Of a stretch of 64,000 nt of DNA, positions 24,252-32,655 are shown in pieces. The notes beneath the pieces were generated by a model. That model had not been told where the DNA came from. It did not search any database and saw only the letters and a program-made list of their open reading frames with translations. Numbering within the stretch: position 1 is the stretch's first letter; the number at the start of each line of letters is the position of its first letter. A program made the translations under genes and the position numbers. Source of the stretch: Paenibacillus_I sp035510375 (GTDB lineage Bacteria > Bacillota > Bacilli > Paenibacillales > Paenibacillaceae); NCBI RefSeq assembly GCF_035510375.1, contig NZ_DATKHG010000019.1; one strand, written 5' to 3'.

Positions 24252-25289
24252 ATGGATCTGCAGAAAAAAAAGCTGTTCAACGAGCACGGCGACCGCGACT
24301 GGGGCGCACGCCGGATGATCGGCGGCAATACGACGAACCTGATCGAGCTCAACAACGTGAAATACGACTGGGCGACGAAAATGTACCGGACGATGATGAA
24401 CAACTTCTGGATTCCCGAGGAAATTCCGCTGGCCCAAGACGCGAAGGATTATAAAAATCTGTCGTTGTCCGAGCGCAACAGCTACGATAAAATCATCAGC
24501 TTCCTGATCTTCCTCGACTCGCTGCAGACGGCGAATCTGCCGAATATCAACGAGTACATCACCGCGCCCGAAGTCAACCTGATCCTGACCGTCCACACGT
24601 TCCAGGAAGCGGTGCACAGCCAGAGCTATTCGTATATTCTCGACAGCGTCTGCTCCGCGGACGTGCGCGACCAGATTTACAACGCATGGCGCGAGGACAA
24701 AAACCTGCTGAAGCGGAACCGGTTCATCACCGACCTGTACGAGAACTTCATCGCCGAGCCTTCCTCGCAAAATCTCGTCAAAACGATCATGGCGAACTAC
24801 ATTCTCGAGGGCATTTACTTCTACAGCGGGTTCAGCTTCTTCTACGCCCTCGGGCGCCAGGGCAAGATGCTCGGCACCGTGTCGGAAATCAAATACATCC
24901 AGCGCGACGAGCTGACGCATCTGGCGCTTTTCCAAGGCATTTTCCGCGAGGTGCGCAAGGAGAATCCGGAGCTGTTCACGCCGGTGCTGATCGAGGAGCT
25001 CCGCCAGATGATGCGCACCGCCGTCGAGAACGAAGTCGAATGGGGCCAGTACATCACGAACAACCAGATCGCCGGCCTCACCAACGACATTCTGGAGCAG
25101 TACATCAAATTTCTGTCCAACGAACGGCTGAGCAAGCTCGGCCTCGACATCCTGTATCCGGAAATTACCGAGCATCCGATGAAATGGGTCGAAAGCTTCA
25201 GCAACATGAACGGCATGAAAACCGACTTTTTCGAGCAAAAGGTGACGAACTACAGCAAGTCGTCGAATCTGAACTGGGGCGATTTGTAG
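24252..25289 (+). CDS. nrdB: Ribonucleoside-diphosphate reductase, small (beta) subunit
   Basis: A 345-residue ferritin-like subunit carrying the metal-tyrosyl cofactor. The ligand set is complete: Asp in FLDSLQ, Glu and His in FQEAVHSQ, Glu in YILEGIY, and Glu and His in RDELTHLAL. The radical Tyr is in the expected place (EAVHSQSYSYIL, fourth residue after the His). So it is a conventional class I beta subunit and not a Tyr-less variant. Iron or manganese use cannot be told from sequence. TAGGAGG precedes the ATG. A strong terminator follows. Confidence 0.93.
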   Translation: MDLQKKKLFNEHGDRDWGARRMIGGNTTNLIELNNVKYDWATKMYRTMMNNFWIPEEIPLAQDAKDYKNLSLSERNSYDKIISFLIFLDSLQTANLPNINEYITAPEVNLILTVHTFQEAVHSQSYSYILDSVCSADVRDQIYNAWREDKNLLKRNRFITDLYENFIAEPSSQNLVKTIMANYILEGIYFYSGFSFFYALGRQGKMLGTVSEIKYIQRDELTHLALFQGIFREVRKENPELFTPVLIEELRQMMRTAVENEVEWGQYITNNQIAGLTNDILEQYIKFLSNERLSKLGLDILYPEITEHPMKWVESFSNMNGMKTDFFEQKVTNYSKSSNLNWGDL

Positions 25290-25307
25290 GAGCGAGCAGA
25301 AAAGCTA

Positions 25308-25344
25308 ACCGCCCGGCGTCCATAGTGACGTTCGGGCGGTTTTT
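25308..25344 (+). terminator. Intrinsic terminator of the nrd operon
   Basis: Stem ACCGCCCG / CGGGCGGT (25308-25315 with 25333-25340) followed by TTTT. Confidence 0.88.
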
Positions 25345-25371
25345 GCATAGTGATTTCGCTTGTTGCATATT

Positions 25372-25389
25372 TATACATTTAGATGTATA
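25372..25389. promoter_or_regulatory. Inverted repeat in the metE promoter region
   Basis: TATACAT-TTAG-ATGTATA (7-bp arms) lies in an AT-rich stretch 60 bases before the metE start, near possible -10 boxes. It looks like a repressor or activator site. No S-box or T-box RNA was seen in the 105-base gap. Confidence 0.4.
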
Positions 25390-25449
25390 TTTATTATTAT
25401 TCTTTAAGGAAAGGCGATTTATCATCCTCGGCAAGGAGGAATTGCAAAA

Positions 25450-27780
25450 GTGACAAGCAACGGAAAACAAAACGGAAACGGAAACGGGATCGGAACGGTA
25501 TCCAATCTCGGATATCCGCGAATCGGAGAGCAGCGGGAGTGGAAAAAGGCTTTGGAAGCCTACTGGAAGGGCGATCTGCCGGAGGAACGGCTGGAAGCCG
25601 AAATGAAGCGCCTCCGCTTGCAAAATATCAAGAAACAGCACGATGCGGGCGTTGATCTCATATCTGCCGGGGATTTTACGCGATACGACCATGTGCTCGA
25701 CCACACCGTCGCTTTCGGGCTGGTGCCGGAACGTTTCGGCGGTTTGAAGGCGGACGGCGCTCCGGCGTTGTATTTCGCTATGGCGCGCGGAGCGGAAGGA
25801 ATCGCCGCCTGCGAAATGACGAAGTGGTTCAACACGAACTACCATTACATCGTGCCCGAGTGGGGGCCGGAATCGGCGCCGGCGCTGCGGTCGAATCCGT
25901 GGCTCGCCGCCTTCGAGGAAGCGAAAGCGGAGCTCGGGCTTGTGACGAAGCCCGTTCTTGTCGGCCCTTATACGTTCGTCCGGCTGTCGAAGGGCGTCGC
26001 GGCCGGCGCTCGTGAACAGGCCGTTCGCAAGCTGCTTCCGATCTATGCCGAAGCGTTGGCTCAATTGGAGACGGCCGGCGCCGAATGGATACAAATCGAT
26101 GAGCCGGCATTGTCCCTCGATGTCGCCGCAAGCGATTGGCCGCTGCTGAACGAGATTTACCATGTGCTGCGTGCGGCCGCACCGGGACTGAAGCTGATCG
26201 TGCAAACGTATTTCGACGCGGTGGACGATTACGAGGCGCTTGTCTCACTGCCGGTGAACGGCATCGGCCTCGACTTCGTGCACGACGGAGGGGCGACGCT
26301 GAAGCAGATCGCCCGGTACGGCTTCCCCCCGCAGATGACGCTCGGCGCGGGCATCGTGGACGGACGCAATATATGGAAGACCGACCTGACGGCCGCGCTG
26401 GCTTTGCTGGACAGCTTGAAGCAGTGCATCGCGCCGGAACGGATCATGCTGCAGCCGTCCTGCAGCCTACTGCACGCCCCCGTAACCTTGAAGCATGAGA
26501 AAAAGCTGCAGGGCATCAAGCGGCTGGCGATGGCGTTTGCCGACGAGAAGCTCGGCGAGCTGGCCGTTTTGCGGGCGGCAATGCGTGAAGGTTTGTCCGC
26601 CGTCAAGCTTGAGCTGCAGGATAACACCCTGCTGTTCGACGCGCTGCGGAAAAGTCCGGAACGCAACCGGTTCTCGCCGGTGAACGGTGCGGTTGACGGC
26701 GGCGCCGCCGTCGCAAGGCGGCCGGCATTCGAGGAGCGCCGGAAGGCGCAGCAGGCGAAGTGGAACTTGCCGCTGCTGCCAACCACGACGATCGGCAGCC
26801 TGCCGCAGACCTCCGAGATCCGCAAAGCGCGCCGGCAATGGCGCAAGGGCGAGCTGGACAATGCCGCTTATGAGACGTTCATCCGGGCCAAAATTGCGGA
26901 GTGGATTGCGGTCCAGGAACAGCTCGGGCTGGATGTGCTCGTGCACGGAGAATTCGAGCGGAACGATATGGTGGAATTTTTCGGCGAGTGCCTGGAAGGC
27001 TATGTGTTTACGGATAACGGCTGGGTGCAGTCGTACGGCTCCCGCTGCGTAAAGCCTCCGGTCCTATTCGGCGATATCGCGCATACGGCGCCGATGACGG
27101 TGCCGGAAACGGTCTATGCCGCTTCCTTGACGGACAAACCGGTGAAGGGCATGCTGACAGGCCCTTTGACGATGCTGAATTGGTCGTTCGTCCGCACGGA
27201 CATTCCGCGCAAAGCCGTCGCTTTCCAGCTTGCCGACGCCATCCGCGCCGAAGTGGAGGCGCTCGAAGCGGCCGGCATCGGCATGATCCAGGTCGACGAA
27301 CCGGCGCTTCGTGAAGGGGCCCCCTTGAAGAACAGGGAATGGCAGGAGTATCTCGGCTGGGGCGTCGAGGCGTTCAAGCGGGCGGTCGGCACCGTGCAGG
27401 ATACGACGCAAATCCACACGCACATGTGCTATTGCGATTTTCATGAAATGATCGGCGCGATCCGCGACATGGACGCTGACGTCATCTCGCTGGAAACGTC
27501 GCGCAGCCACGGCACGCTGATCGAGGCGCTGCGCGGAGAGAGGTACGATAAAGGAATCGGCCTCGGCGTCTACGACATTCACAGTCCGTTCATTCCGGAT
27601 ACGGCGGAGATGGAGCGGATCATCCGCGAAGCGCTGGACGCCGTCCCGCCCGAGCTGCTCTGGGTGAATCCCGACTGCGGCCTGAAGACGAGGAACACCG
27701 AAGAAACGCTGCTGTCCCTTCGCAGAATGGTCGAAGCGGCGGATCGGATACGGGGCTCGCTGATGCAGGTGGGGGTGTGA
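25450..27780 (+). CDS. metE: Cobalamin-independent methionine synthase
   Basis: The enzyme transfers a methyl group from 5-methyltetrahydropteroyl-glutamate to homocysteine. It starts at a GTG ten bases after AGGAGG. At 776 residues it is full length. The N-terminal barrel carries GYPRIGEQREWKKALE. The C-terminal barrel begins LPTTTIGSLPQT and holds the zinc/homocysteine residues in QVDEPALREG, IHTHMCYCDF and VNPDCGLKTR. A 15-residue Asn/Gly/Lys-rich N-terminal extension precedes the usual start. The zinc ligands His, Cys, Glu and Cys are all present. It forms a single-gene unit. Confidence 0.95.
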   Translation: MTSNGKQNGNGNGIGTVSNLGYPRIGEQREWKKALEAYWKGDLPEERLEAEMKRLRLQNIKKQHDAGVDLISAGDFTRYDHVLDHTVAFGLVPERFGGLKADGAPALYFAMARGAEGIAACEMTKWFNTNYHYIVPEWGPESAPALRSNPWLAAFEEAKAELGLVTKPVLVGPYTFVRLSKGVAAGAREQAVRKLLPIYAEALAQLETAGAEWIQIDEPALSLDVAASDWPLLNEIYHVLRAAAPGLKLIVQTYFDAVDDYEALVSLPVNGIGLDFVHDGGATLKQIARYGFPPQMTLGAGIVDGRNIWKTDLTAALALLDSLKQCIAPERIMLQPSCSLLHAPVTLKHEKKLQGIKRLAMAFADEKLGELAVLRAAMREGLSAVKLELQDNTLLFDALRKSPERNRFSPVNGAVDGGAAVARRPAFEERRKAQQAKWNLPLLPTTTIGSLPQTSEIRKARRQWRKGELDNAAYETFIRAKIAEWIAVQEQLGLDVLVHGEFERNDMVEFFGECLEGYVFTDNGWVQSYGSRCVKPPVLFGDIAHTAPMTVPETVYAASLTDKPVKGMLTGPLTMLNWSFVRTDIPRKAVAFQLADAIRAEVEALEAAGIGMIQVDEPALREGAPLKNREWQEYLGWGVEAFKRAVGTVQDTTQIHTHMCYCDFHEMIGAIRDMDADVISLETSRSHGTLIEALRGERYDKGIGLGVYDIHSPFIPDTAEMERIIREALDAVPPELLWVNPDCGLKTRNTEETLLSLRRMVEAADRIRGSLMQVGV

Positions 27781-27824
27781 AGAACTGCTTGCATTGTATG
27801 AGCGATCAGTGATATGGTTATTAA

Positions 27825-27953
27825 TAGAAAGACCGCAAGTGCTGTAACACCTGCGGTCGGGTACGATAGTCCGCTTTTAAGGGCGGCGGCTTAACAAAGT
27901 TAGGTACAGAAATAGACCGTTAACCTTTGTGAGAGGGCGGTCTATTTCCTTTT
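27825..27953 (+). ncRNA. Candidate antisense RNA antitoxin (RatA/SR-like)
   Basis: A plus-strand promoter TTGCAT-N18-TATGGT (27789-27794 and 27813-27818) would start an RNA near 27825. It would end at the hairpin AAATAGACCG / CGGTCTATTT (near 27911-27948) followed by CCTTTT. This RNA would be fully complementary to the 3' part of the toxin mRNA, the layout of RatA/txpA and SR4/bsrG pairs. Coordinates are predicted from promoter and terminator only. Confidence 0.5.
27831..27858 (-). terminator. Terminator of the toxin mRNA
   Basis: Perfect stem GACCGCA / TGCGGTC (27831-27837 with 27852-27858). The minus-strand tail is TTTCTATT. It would give a toxin mRNA with a 3' UTR of about 110 bases. Confidence 0.55.
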
Positions 27954-28025
27954 ATGGAAAGAAAGTATCAGCACAACCAGAGTCGCAAATGAAATCATCA
28001 GCGTCAAAGTTTGGTATACTTCCAT
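27942..28025 (-). CDS. Type I toxin, 27-residue holin-like membrane peptide
   Basis: This ORF, too short for most gene callers, encodes MEVYQTLTLMISFATLVVL followed by ILSFHKRK. That is one TM helix with a short N-terminus and a basic C-terminus, the pattern of Hol_Tox, TxpA and BsrG-type peptides (MxVYxxLxLMISFATLxV). A near-perfect Shine-Dalgarno (AAGGAGGTGAT) precedes the ATG, and TATAAT lies 65 bases upstream on the minus strand (28087-28092). The stop codon lies inside the hairpin that ends the opposite antisense RNA. Ten bases of the 5' UTR (28055-28064) are exactly complementary to 27877-27886 in the 3' UTR, which could sequester translation as in BsrG-like mRNAs. Confidence 0.78.
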   Translation of the reverse strand: MEVYQTLTLMISFATLVVLILSFHKRK

Positions 28026-28104
28026 CGCATCACCTCCTTTCGGAGGAATGCCGACCGCCCTTAAGCCGTTCTATGTACTTGGCCATATTATAGCATGAAA
28101 TTCC

Positions 28105-28130
28105 AAAAGACGCCCTTAACGGCGTCTTTT
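28105..28130. terminator. Bidirectional intrinsic terminator
   Basis: Perfect 10-bp stem AAAAGACGCC / GGCGTCTTTT (28105-28114 with 28121-28130) with T-runs on both strands. It ends leftward transcription from the pxp operon and insulates the toxin promoter. Confidence 0.82.
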
Positions 28131-28324
28131 TTCATGCAATCTTATCCGTTGCTTATCCAGCCAATAGTCGGGCCAAAAGTCGGCCGGCACGCCAGGACAG
28201 CCCCTGGCCGTGTCCCTATAAATACGCGATGACGTTCTGTTTGCATAGCGTTTCTCCTCTATGTTGCGGAAATGAATCGGTCCAAGCCGTTTCGGCTTGC
28301 AAGGCGCGGCTCGCGAACCATTCG

Positions 28325-29155
28325 CTAGCCATTAACGGTTGGAGGAAAAAGCCGGATGCCACGCTCACCGAATGCTTTCCTGATCGATACCGCCAGTTCA
28401 ACCGCCTCCGCCCCGTCGCCGTGTACACAGATCGTATCGGCGCGAACGGCAAGAATCCCGCCCGATGCGTCCACGACTTTTCCGCTTTCCGCAAGCATGC
28501 ATGCCTGTCGCACGGCTTCCTCCTTGGAAAGAAGAGCGCCCGCATGGCTGCGCGGCATGAGCGACCCGTCCGGCATATAGCGGCGGTCGGCGAACGTTTC
28601 GGAAACGGCCTGGAGACCGGCGGCCTCGGCTGCGTTCAGGAACAGGCTGCCCGCTTGCGCGAATAGAGCGATGCCCGGGCCGATGTCGTTCACGGCTTTA
28701 ACGATCGCTTGCGCAATGTCCTCCTGCCGGTTCGCCATATGGTAGAGGGCGCCGTGCGGCTTCACATGCCGCAGCTTGCCGCCTTGCGCATGTACGATTG
28801 CCTGCAGCGCGCCGGTTTGATAAACGACGAAATCATACACTTCCTCGGGCGTCACGGCCATCTCGCGGCGTCCGAAGCCAAGCCGGTCCGGAAGTCCGGG
28901 GTGCGCGCCGATCGCCACGTTGTGTTCAATGCAGCTTATTACCGCCGCTCGCATCGTATGCGGATCTCCGGCATGGAAGCCGCAGGCGATATTGGCCGAG
29001 GAAACGAGCCCGAGCAGCGCCTCGTCCTGGCCGAACGAGTATGCGCCGCAGCCTTCTCCCAAGTCGCAGTTGAGATCGACGCGGAGTCGGGCGGTATGGG
29101 TATGAAGGTCGTCCGGCGCAAGGCCGGTATCGTCGGGCTCGAATGAGTGCTTCAC
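28325..29155 (-). CDS. pxpA: 5-oxoprolinase subunit A (LamB/YcsF family)
   Basis: A 276-residue protein starting at a GTG nine bases after AAGGGG. The family signature is VDLNCDLGEGCGAY, then ANIACGFHAGDP, IGAHPGLPD and VKPHGALYH. PxpA acts with PxpBC to open 5-oxoproline to glutamate with ATP. A roughly 20-residue N-terminal extension precedes the usual start. It is the last gene of the pxpB-pxpC-pxpA unit. From its stop to the terminator at 28130 there is about 195 bases without a supported gene. Confidence 0.92.
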   Translation of the reverse strand: MKHSFEPDDTGLAPDDLHTHTARLRVDLNCDLGEGCGAYSFGQDEALLGLVSSANIACGFHAGDPHTMRAAVISCIEHNVAIGAHPGLPDRLGFGRREMAVTPEEVYDFVVYQTGALQAIVHAQGGKLRHVKPHGALYHMANRQEDIAQAIVKAVNDIGPGIALFAQAGSLFLNAAEAAGLQAVSETFADRRYMPDGSLMPRSHAGALLSKEEAVRQACMLAESGKVVDASGGILAVRADTICVHGDGAEAVELAVSIRKAFGERGIRLFPPTVNG

Positions 29156-29279
29156 GATGGTTGGCCCCTTTCATGGATGGAATGGACGATGTTCCGCTAA
29201 CGGAATGAACGGCCGAACAGGCCGACGGCAAGCCCACGGCGGCATGCTTATCGGTTGAGCCGCTGCGCTTGGGCGGCTT

Positions 29280-30404
29280 TCATCTCGCAGAAGCGGGGAT
29301 GGGCGCTGCAGGCGTCCGGCCGAGCAGCCCGGCCGCCAGCATGCGAAGCGACGCTTCCCGTTCGAGGTCGAGCCGCTGCGCTTCGGCGACTGTCACCTCG
29401 CGGAAGCGGAGGCTGTCGCCCGGTTTGGCCTGGGCGAGCAACGGCAAATCCGCCGTCGCGACATGCGCGATGACGGGATAGCCGCCGGTCGTCTGGCAAT
29501 CGGCGGCGAGCACGATCGGCTGGCCGCCGGGGGGCACCTGAACGGCGCCTGGCATAATGCCGCGCGATCTCAGTTCCGCGCGGTCTGTCCGTTCCAGCGG
29601 GAGCCCGGATAAGCGGCACCCCATCCTGTCCGAGGCGGGAGCCACCCGGTACGGCTCCCGGAACAGCCGTTCACGCGCTTCCGCCGTGAACGAGCCGAAG
29701 GCGCCGCCGGGCATCGCGCGCAGCACGATGCCGTCCGCGGCGTCGGCGCCGCCGTAGGCCTCCGGCGGCGCGAACCAGGCCGGCGGCGCCCAGCGCCGGC
29801 GCTCCTCTGCGGCGCGCTGCGCCAGCGCCGCGGCCCACGCCGCCGCCCAGGCTGCGGCGTCGCGGGCTTGCCTGGACCCGTCACCATGCGGCGCTGCCGC
29901 GCGAGCATGGGAGTCACGCCCTTCCGCTCCCTCGGCTTCGCCGATGAGGAGCGTGTCGCCGGCGGCCAGCGGCCGGGCAAAGCCGCCGCCGAAGCCTGCG
30001 CGCACGTCTGCGCTGCGGCTGCCAAGCACCGGCGCGACCACAAAACCGCCGGCTGCCGCAACGTACGCCCGGCAGCCGGCCCGTGTCCGGCCGAGCGACA
30101 ATGTCGTGCCGGCCGCCATCCAGACGGGGCGCCACATCGGCACTTCCGCCCCGTCGGCTTCCGGCGCCATGTAGGCGCCCGTCACGGCGACCAGCAGGTC
30201 GCGTTCGACCCGAAGCGTAGCGCCGGTAAGCGTCAGCTCGAGGCACGCGCTGTCCGCGGCGTTGCCGACGAGCAGGTTCGCGACGCGCAGCGCGTATGTA
30301 TCCATCGCGCCGCCGGCCGCGACGCCGGAGGCACGCCAGCCGGATCGGCCCATATCCTGAACGGTCGTGAACAGACCGGGCTTCAATACCGTCACTGCGC
30401 TCAT
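29280..30404 (-). CDS. pxpC: 5-oxoprolinase subunit C (biotin-dependent carboxyltransferase-like)
   Basis: A 374-residue AHS2/KipA-like subunit. The N-terminus TVLKPGLFTTVQDMGRSGW is diagnostic, followed by GAMDTYALRVANLLVGN and the C-terminal QTTGGYPVIAHVATADL block. A low-complexity Ala/Glu/Arg-rich insert of about 50 residues lies in the middle (about 165-225). It starts at ATGA, overlapping the stop of an upstream 35-codon duplicate of its own 5' end. GGGAGGGG precedes it. A functional, full-length copy is likely. Confidence 0.9.
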   Translation of the reverse strand: MSAVTVLKPGLFTTVQDMGRSGWRASGVAAGGAMDTYALRVANLLVGNAADSACLELTLTGATLRVERDLLVAVTGAYMAPEADGAEVPMWRPVWMAAGTTLSLGRTRAGCRAYVAAAGGFVVAPVLGSRSADVRAGFGGGFARPLAAGDTLLIGEAEGAEGRDSHARAAAPHGDGSRQARDAAAWAAAWAAALAQRAAEERRRWAPPAWFAPPEAYGGADAADGIVLRAMPGGAFGSFTAEARERLFREPYRVAPASDRMGCRLSGLPLERTDRAELRSRGIMPGAVQVPPGGQPIVLAADCQTTGGYPVIAHVATADLPLLAQAKPGDSLRFREVTVAEAQRLDLEREASLRMLAAGLLGRTPAAPIPASAR

Positions 30405-30508
30405 CGGTCATCCCCTCCCTTGGCGCCGCCGAACGCCAGCCAACCATTCCGATCAATATCCCGCACGGTCGTGAACGGACCGGGCTTCAATACCGTCACT
30501 GCATCCAT
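30401..30508 (-). repeat. Second tandem copy of the pxpC 5' end, a 35-codon leader ORF
   Basis: The ORF reads MDAVTVLKPGPFTTVRD and so on, closely matching the first codons of pxpC, then diverges and stops at TGA, which overlaps the ATG of pxpC. It has its own GGGAGGG site. It could act as a coupled leader peptide for pxpC translation or be a harmless relic of tandem duplication. Confidence 0.75.
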
Positions 30509-30519
30509 CCGCTCGCACC

Positions 30520-30609
30520 CTCCCTTGGCGCCAACGCCACCAGCCGGATCGGCCCATATCCTTAACGGTCGTGAAGAAGGCCGTGCTTCACTATCGTTGC
30601 GGCGTTCAT
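30520..30609 (-). pseudogene. First tandem copy of the pxpC 5' end, frameshifted
   Basis: Its ATG overlaps the pxpB stop (ATGA), which is how pxpC usually couples to pxpB. One inserted base after codon 10 shifts the frame, and it stops after 15 codons (MNAATIVKHGLLHDR). The bases downstream of the insertion still encode FTTVKDMGRSGW in the right frame. This is the ancestral start, now broken. Confidence 0.75.
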
Positions 30610-31424
30610 CCGCCGAATCCTCTTTGGGCGCCGGCTGAAGAACCGCTTTTCCTGTCCGGGGGCGATCCGCCGCCGGTTATCGGAACAAAGCGGATCCGAT
30701 CCCCTGCACGGAGCAGCGAGGGGTGCCGATTCATCGGATCGAACAACCGCAGCGGCGTTCGTCCGATAATTTGCCAGCCGCCTGGAGAATCGAACGGATA
30801 AACGCCGGTTTGACCGCCTGCAATCCCTACGGAGCCGGCCGGCACCCGGGAACGCGGCGCACCGCGGCGCGGCTGAGCCAACGAATCGTCAAGCCCGCTC
30901 AAATACGGAAAACCGGGCATGAAACCGATCATCGCCACGGTATATTCACCCGCCGAATGCGCGTAAATGAAGGCTTCCGGCGACAAGCCGGCGCGCGCCG
31001 CGCATTCCGCAAGATCCGGGCCGTCCGCTCCGCCGTATCGAACCGGGATATCGACGACCGGTCGATCGACAAGCAGCGCATTTTCCCCAATTGCCACACG
31101 CCCGATCAGCCCGCCGACTGCTTCCGCCGCGACGCTGTACGGCACCGTGTCATCAAACTTGTCCGTGTATGACAACTGCGGCTCTACGCCGTCGCCTGTC
31201 CGCTCCCGGAATCCGCGCAGCCCTCCGCTTCGCAACCATCTCGACAACGCCACCGGGTCATAACAGACCGTCAGCGTATCATAGGCGGGCACGAGATCGG
31301 TAACCCACGGCAGCCGTCCCGCCGCAACCGCCTCATTTGCCTCATAAGGCGTCGGCCCGCCGGCCCCAAGCAGCACCGTCAACGCGCGGTCGCCCAGCGG
31401 CTCTATCCGATGACCATTGCACAT
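30606..31424 (-). CDS. pxpB: 5-oxoprolinase subunit B (KipI-like)
   Basis: A 272-residue AHS1/KipI-like subunit. It has IEPLGDRALTVLLG at the N-terminus, the central VCYDP, and the C-terminal signature GFMPGFPYLSGLD followed by RVPAGSVGIAGGQTGVYPFDSPGGWQIIGRTP. GAAGGGG precedes the ATG. It heads the pxpBCA unit. Its stop overlaps the ATG of the broken first copy of the pxpC start. Confidence 0.92.
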   Translation of the reverse strand: MCNGHRIEPLGDRALTVLLGAGGPTPYEANEAVAAGRLPWVTDLVPAYDTLTVCYDPVALSRWLRSGGLRGFRERTGDGVEPQLSYTDKFDDTVPYSVAAEAVGGLIGRVAIGENALLVDRPVVDIPVRYGGADGPDLAECAARAGLSPEAFIYAHSAGEYTVAMIGFMPGFPYLSGLDDSLAQPRRGAPRSRVPAGSVGIAGGQTGVYPFDSPGGWQIIGRTPLRLFDPMNRHPSLLRAGDRIRFVPITGGGSPPDRKSGSSAGAQRGFGG

Positions 31425-31468
31425 TCCGTTTCCCCTTCTCTACTCGTCCTGATTCATTCCTCCCGCAC

Positions 31469-31533
31469 GCTCCAACACGCAAAACGCGGCTTACTGCCGC
31501 TTCTTCCGCTCATCCGCAAGCTCCAACACGCAA
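31469..31533. repeat. Short direct repeat in the gap before the ABC operon
   Basis: GCTCCAACACGCAA occurs at 31469-31482 and 31520-31533 (period 51) with partly similar flanks. The gap 31425-31779 between divergent pxpB and the ABC operon holds this repeat. I saw no convincing gene or promoter there. Confidence 0.5.
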
Positions 31534-31779
31534 CATGCGTCTTACCGCCAAGTACGGCCGGAGCGCTCCCGGCCTCAGGTCTGTTATACTATTTACTGAT
31601 GTATCGGCTGTACCGGCGCTCCGGCGATACGATTCTTCTCTCAGTTTCCACGAACGGGCGCCGATTGTCCAGCCATCATCCACGGATACCGCCAAAAAAT
31701 GGCGCCGTCCGCCTGGCAAGCAGCGCAAACTTTTCGACACCGCCGCTCGTCTTGGAAATACGGAAGGAGTGCGACGACC

Positions 31780-32655
31780 ATGATATCCGCCTGTCAGCTA
31801 GGCAAACGATACCGCACCGGCTGGGCGCTCCGCCCCGTCGACCTCTCGTTCGGTCCGGGCATGCACGGCCTGCTCGGGCCGAACGGAGCGGGCAAAACAA
31901 CGCTCATCCGCCTGCTCGCCGGCCTCCTCCGGCCGTCCACCGGGCGCGCCGAGCTGCTCGGCGTCAACGTGCTGCAAGGCGGCGCGGCGAGAAAAAAAAT
32001 CGGCTACGTGCCGCAGACGATCCACCCGTACCCGACGCTAACCGCACGGGAATGGCTGGCGCACGCGGCCCGCCTGAAAGGCATTGCCGGCAGCGCGGCC
32101 GTAAGCGGCGCCGTCGAGCAGACGCTCGAAGACGTCGGCCTGACGGCCGTCGCCGACCGCCGGGCCCGCGCCTTCTCCAGCGGCATGATCCGCCGGCTCG
32201 GCATCGGGCAGGCGATCATCGGCTCGCCGGACATCATCATCGCGGACGAGCCCGGCGCCGGCCTCGATCCGGAGGAGCGCGTCAAGCTTCGCAACCTGCT
32301 GGCCGGGCTGTCGATGACGCGGACGGTGCTGCTGTCCACCCATATTTTAAGCGACATTCAATCCAACTGCATCAGCGTGGCCGTATTGAAATCCGGCAAC
32401 CTGGCGTATCACGGTCCGATGGAACGTCTCGCCCGCTTCGGCGAAGGCCGCGTCTGGACGTGGGAAGCCGCGCCGGACGAGCCGCGCCGGACCGCCGGCG
32501 CCCTGCTGCTGTCCGCCCGCACGACGGGCGACGGCATCCTGTGCCGGGCATTGGCGGAAGAGCCGCCGCATCCCTATGCGATGCCGGCCGCCCCGGCGCC
32601 CGAGGAAGGCTACATCGCGCTGCTGACCGGCGGCACGGAGGTGAACATGCGATGA
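31780..32655 (+). CDS. ABC transporter ATP-binding protein
   Basis: The ATG at 31780 has GGAAGGAG ten bases upstream. The 291-residue NBD has Walker A GPNGAGKTTL, Q-loop near YVPQTI, signature FSSGMIRRL, Walker B IIIADEPGAGLD and the H-loop STHIL. It resembles ABC-2 type exporters of the YxlF/NatA kind. The stop overlaps the permease start as ATGA. First gene of a five-gene overlapping operon. Confidence 0.9.
   Translation: MISACQLGKRYRTGWALRPVDLSFGPGMHGLLGPNGAGKTTLIRLLAGLLRPSTGRAELLGVNVLQGGAARKKIGYVPQTIHPYPTLTAREWLAHAARLKGIAGSAAVSGAVEQTLEDVGLTAVADRRARAFSSGMIRRLGIGQAIIGSPDIIIADEPGAGLDPEERVKLRNLLAGLSMTRTVLLSTHILSDIQSNCISVAVLKSGNLAYHGPMERLARFGEGRVWTWEAAPDEPRRTAGALLLSARTTGDGILCRALAEEPPHPYAMPAAPAPEEGYIALLTGGTEVNMR

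Noticed and set aside
23045..25238. Two long minus-strand frames opposite nrdA and nrdB
   Set aside because: Shadows of the reductase genes produced by GC-rich codon use.
25341..25449. S-box or T-box leader before metE
   Set aside because: The gap is about 105 bases, AT-rich, and lacks the conserved cores of either element and any terminator.
31410..32651. In-frame extension of the permease gene by about 414 codons
   Set aside because: The frame merely runs open under the ABC ATPase gene. The coupled ATGA start at 32652 fits far better.
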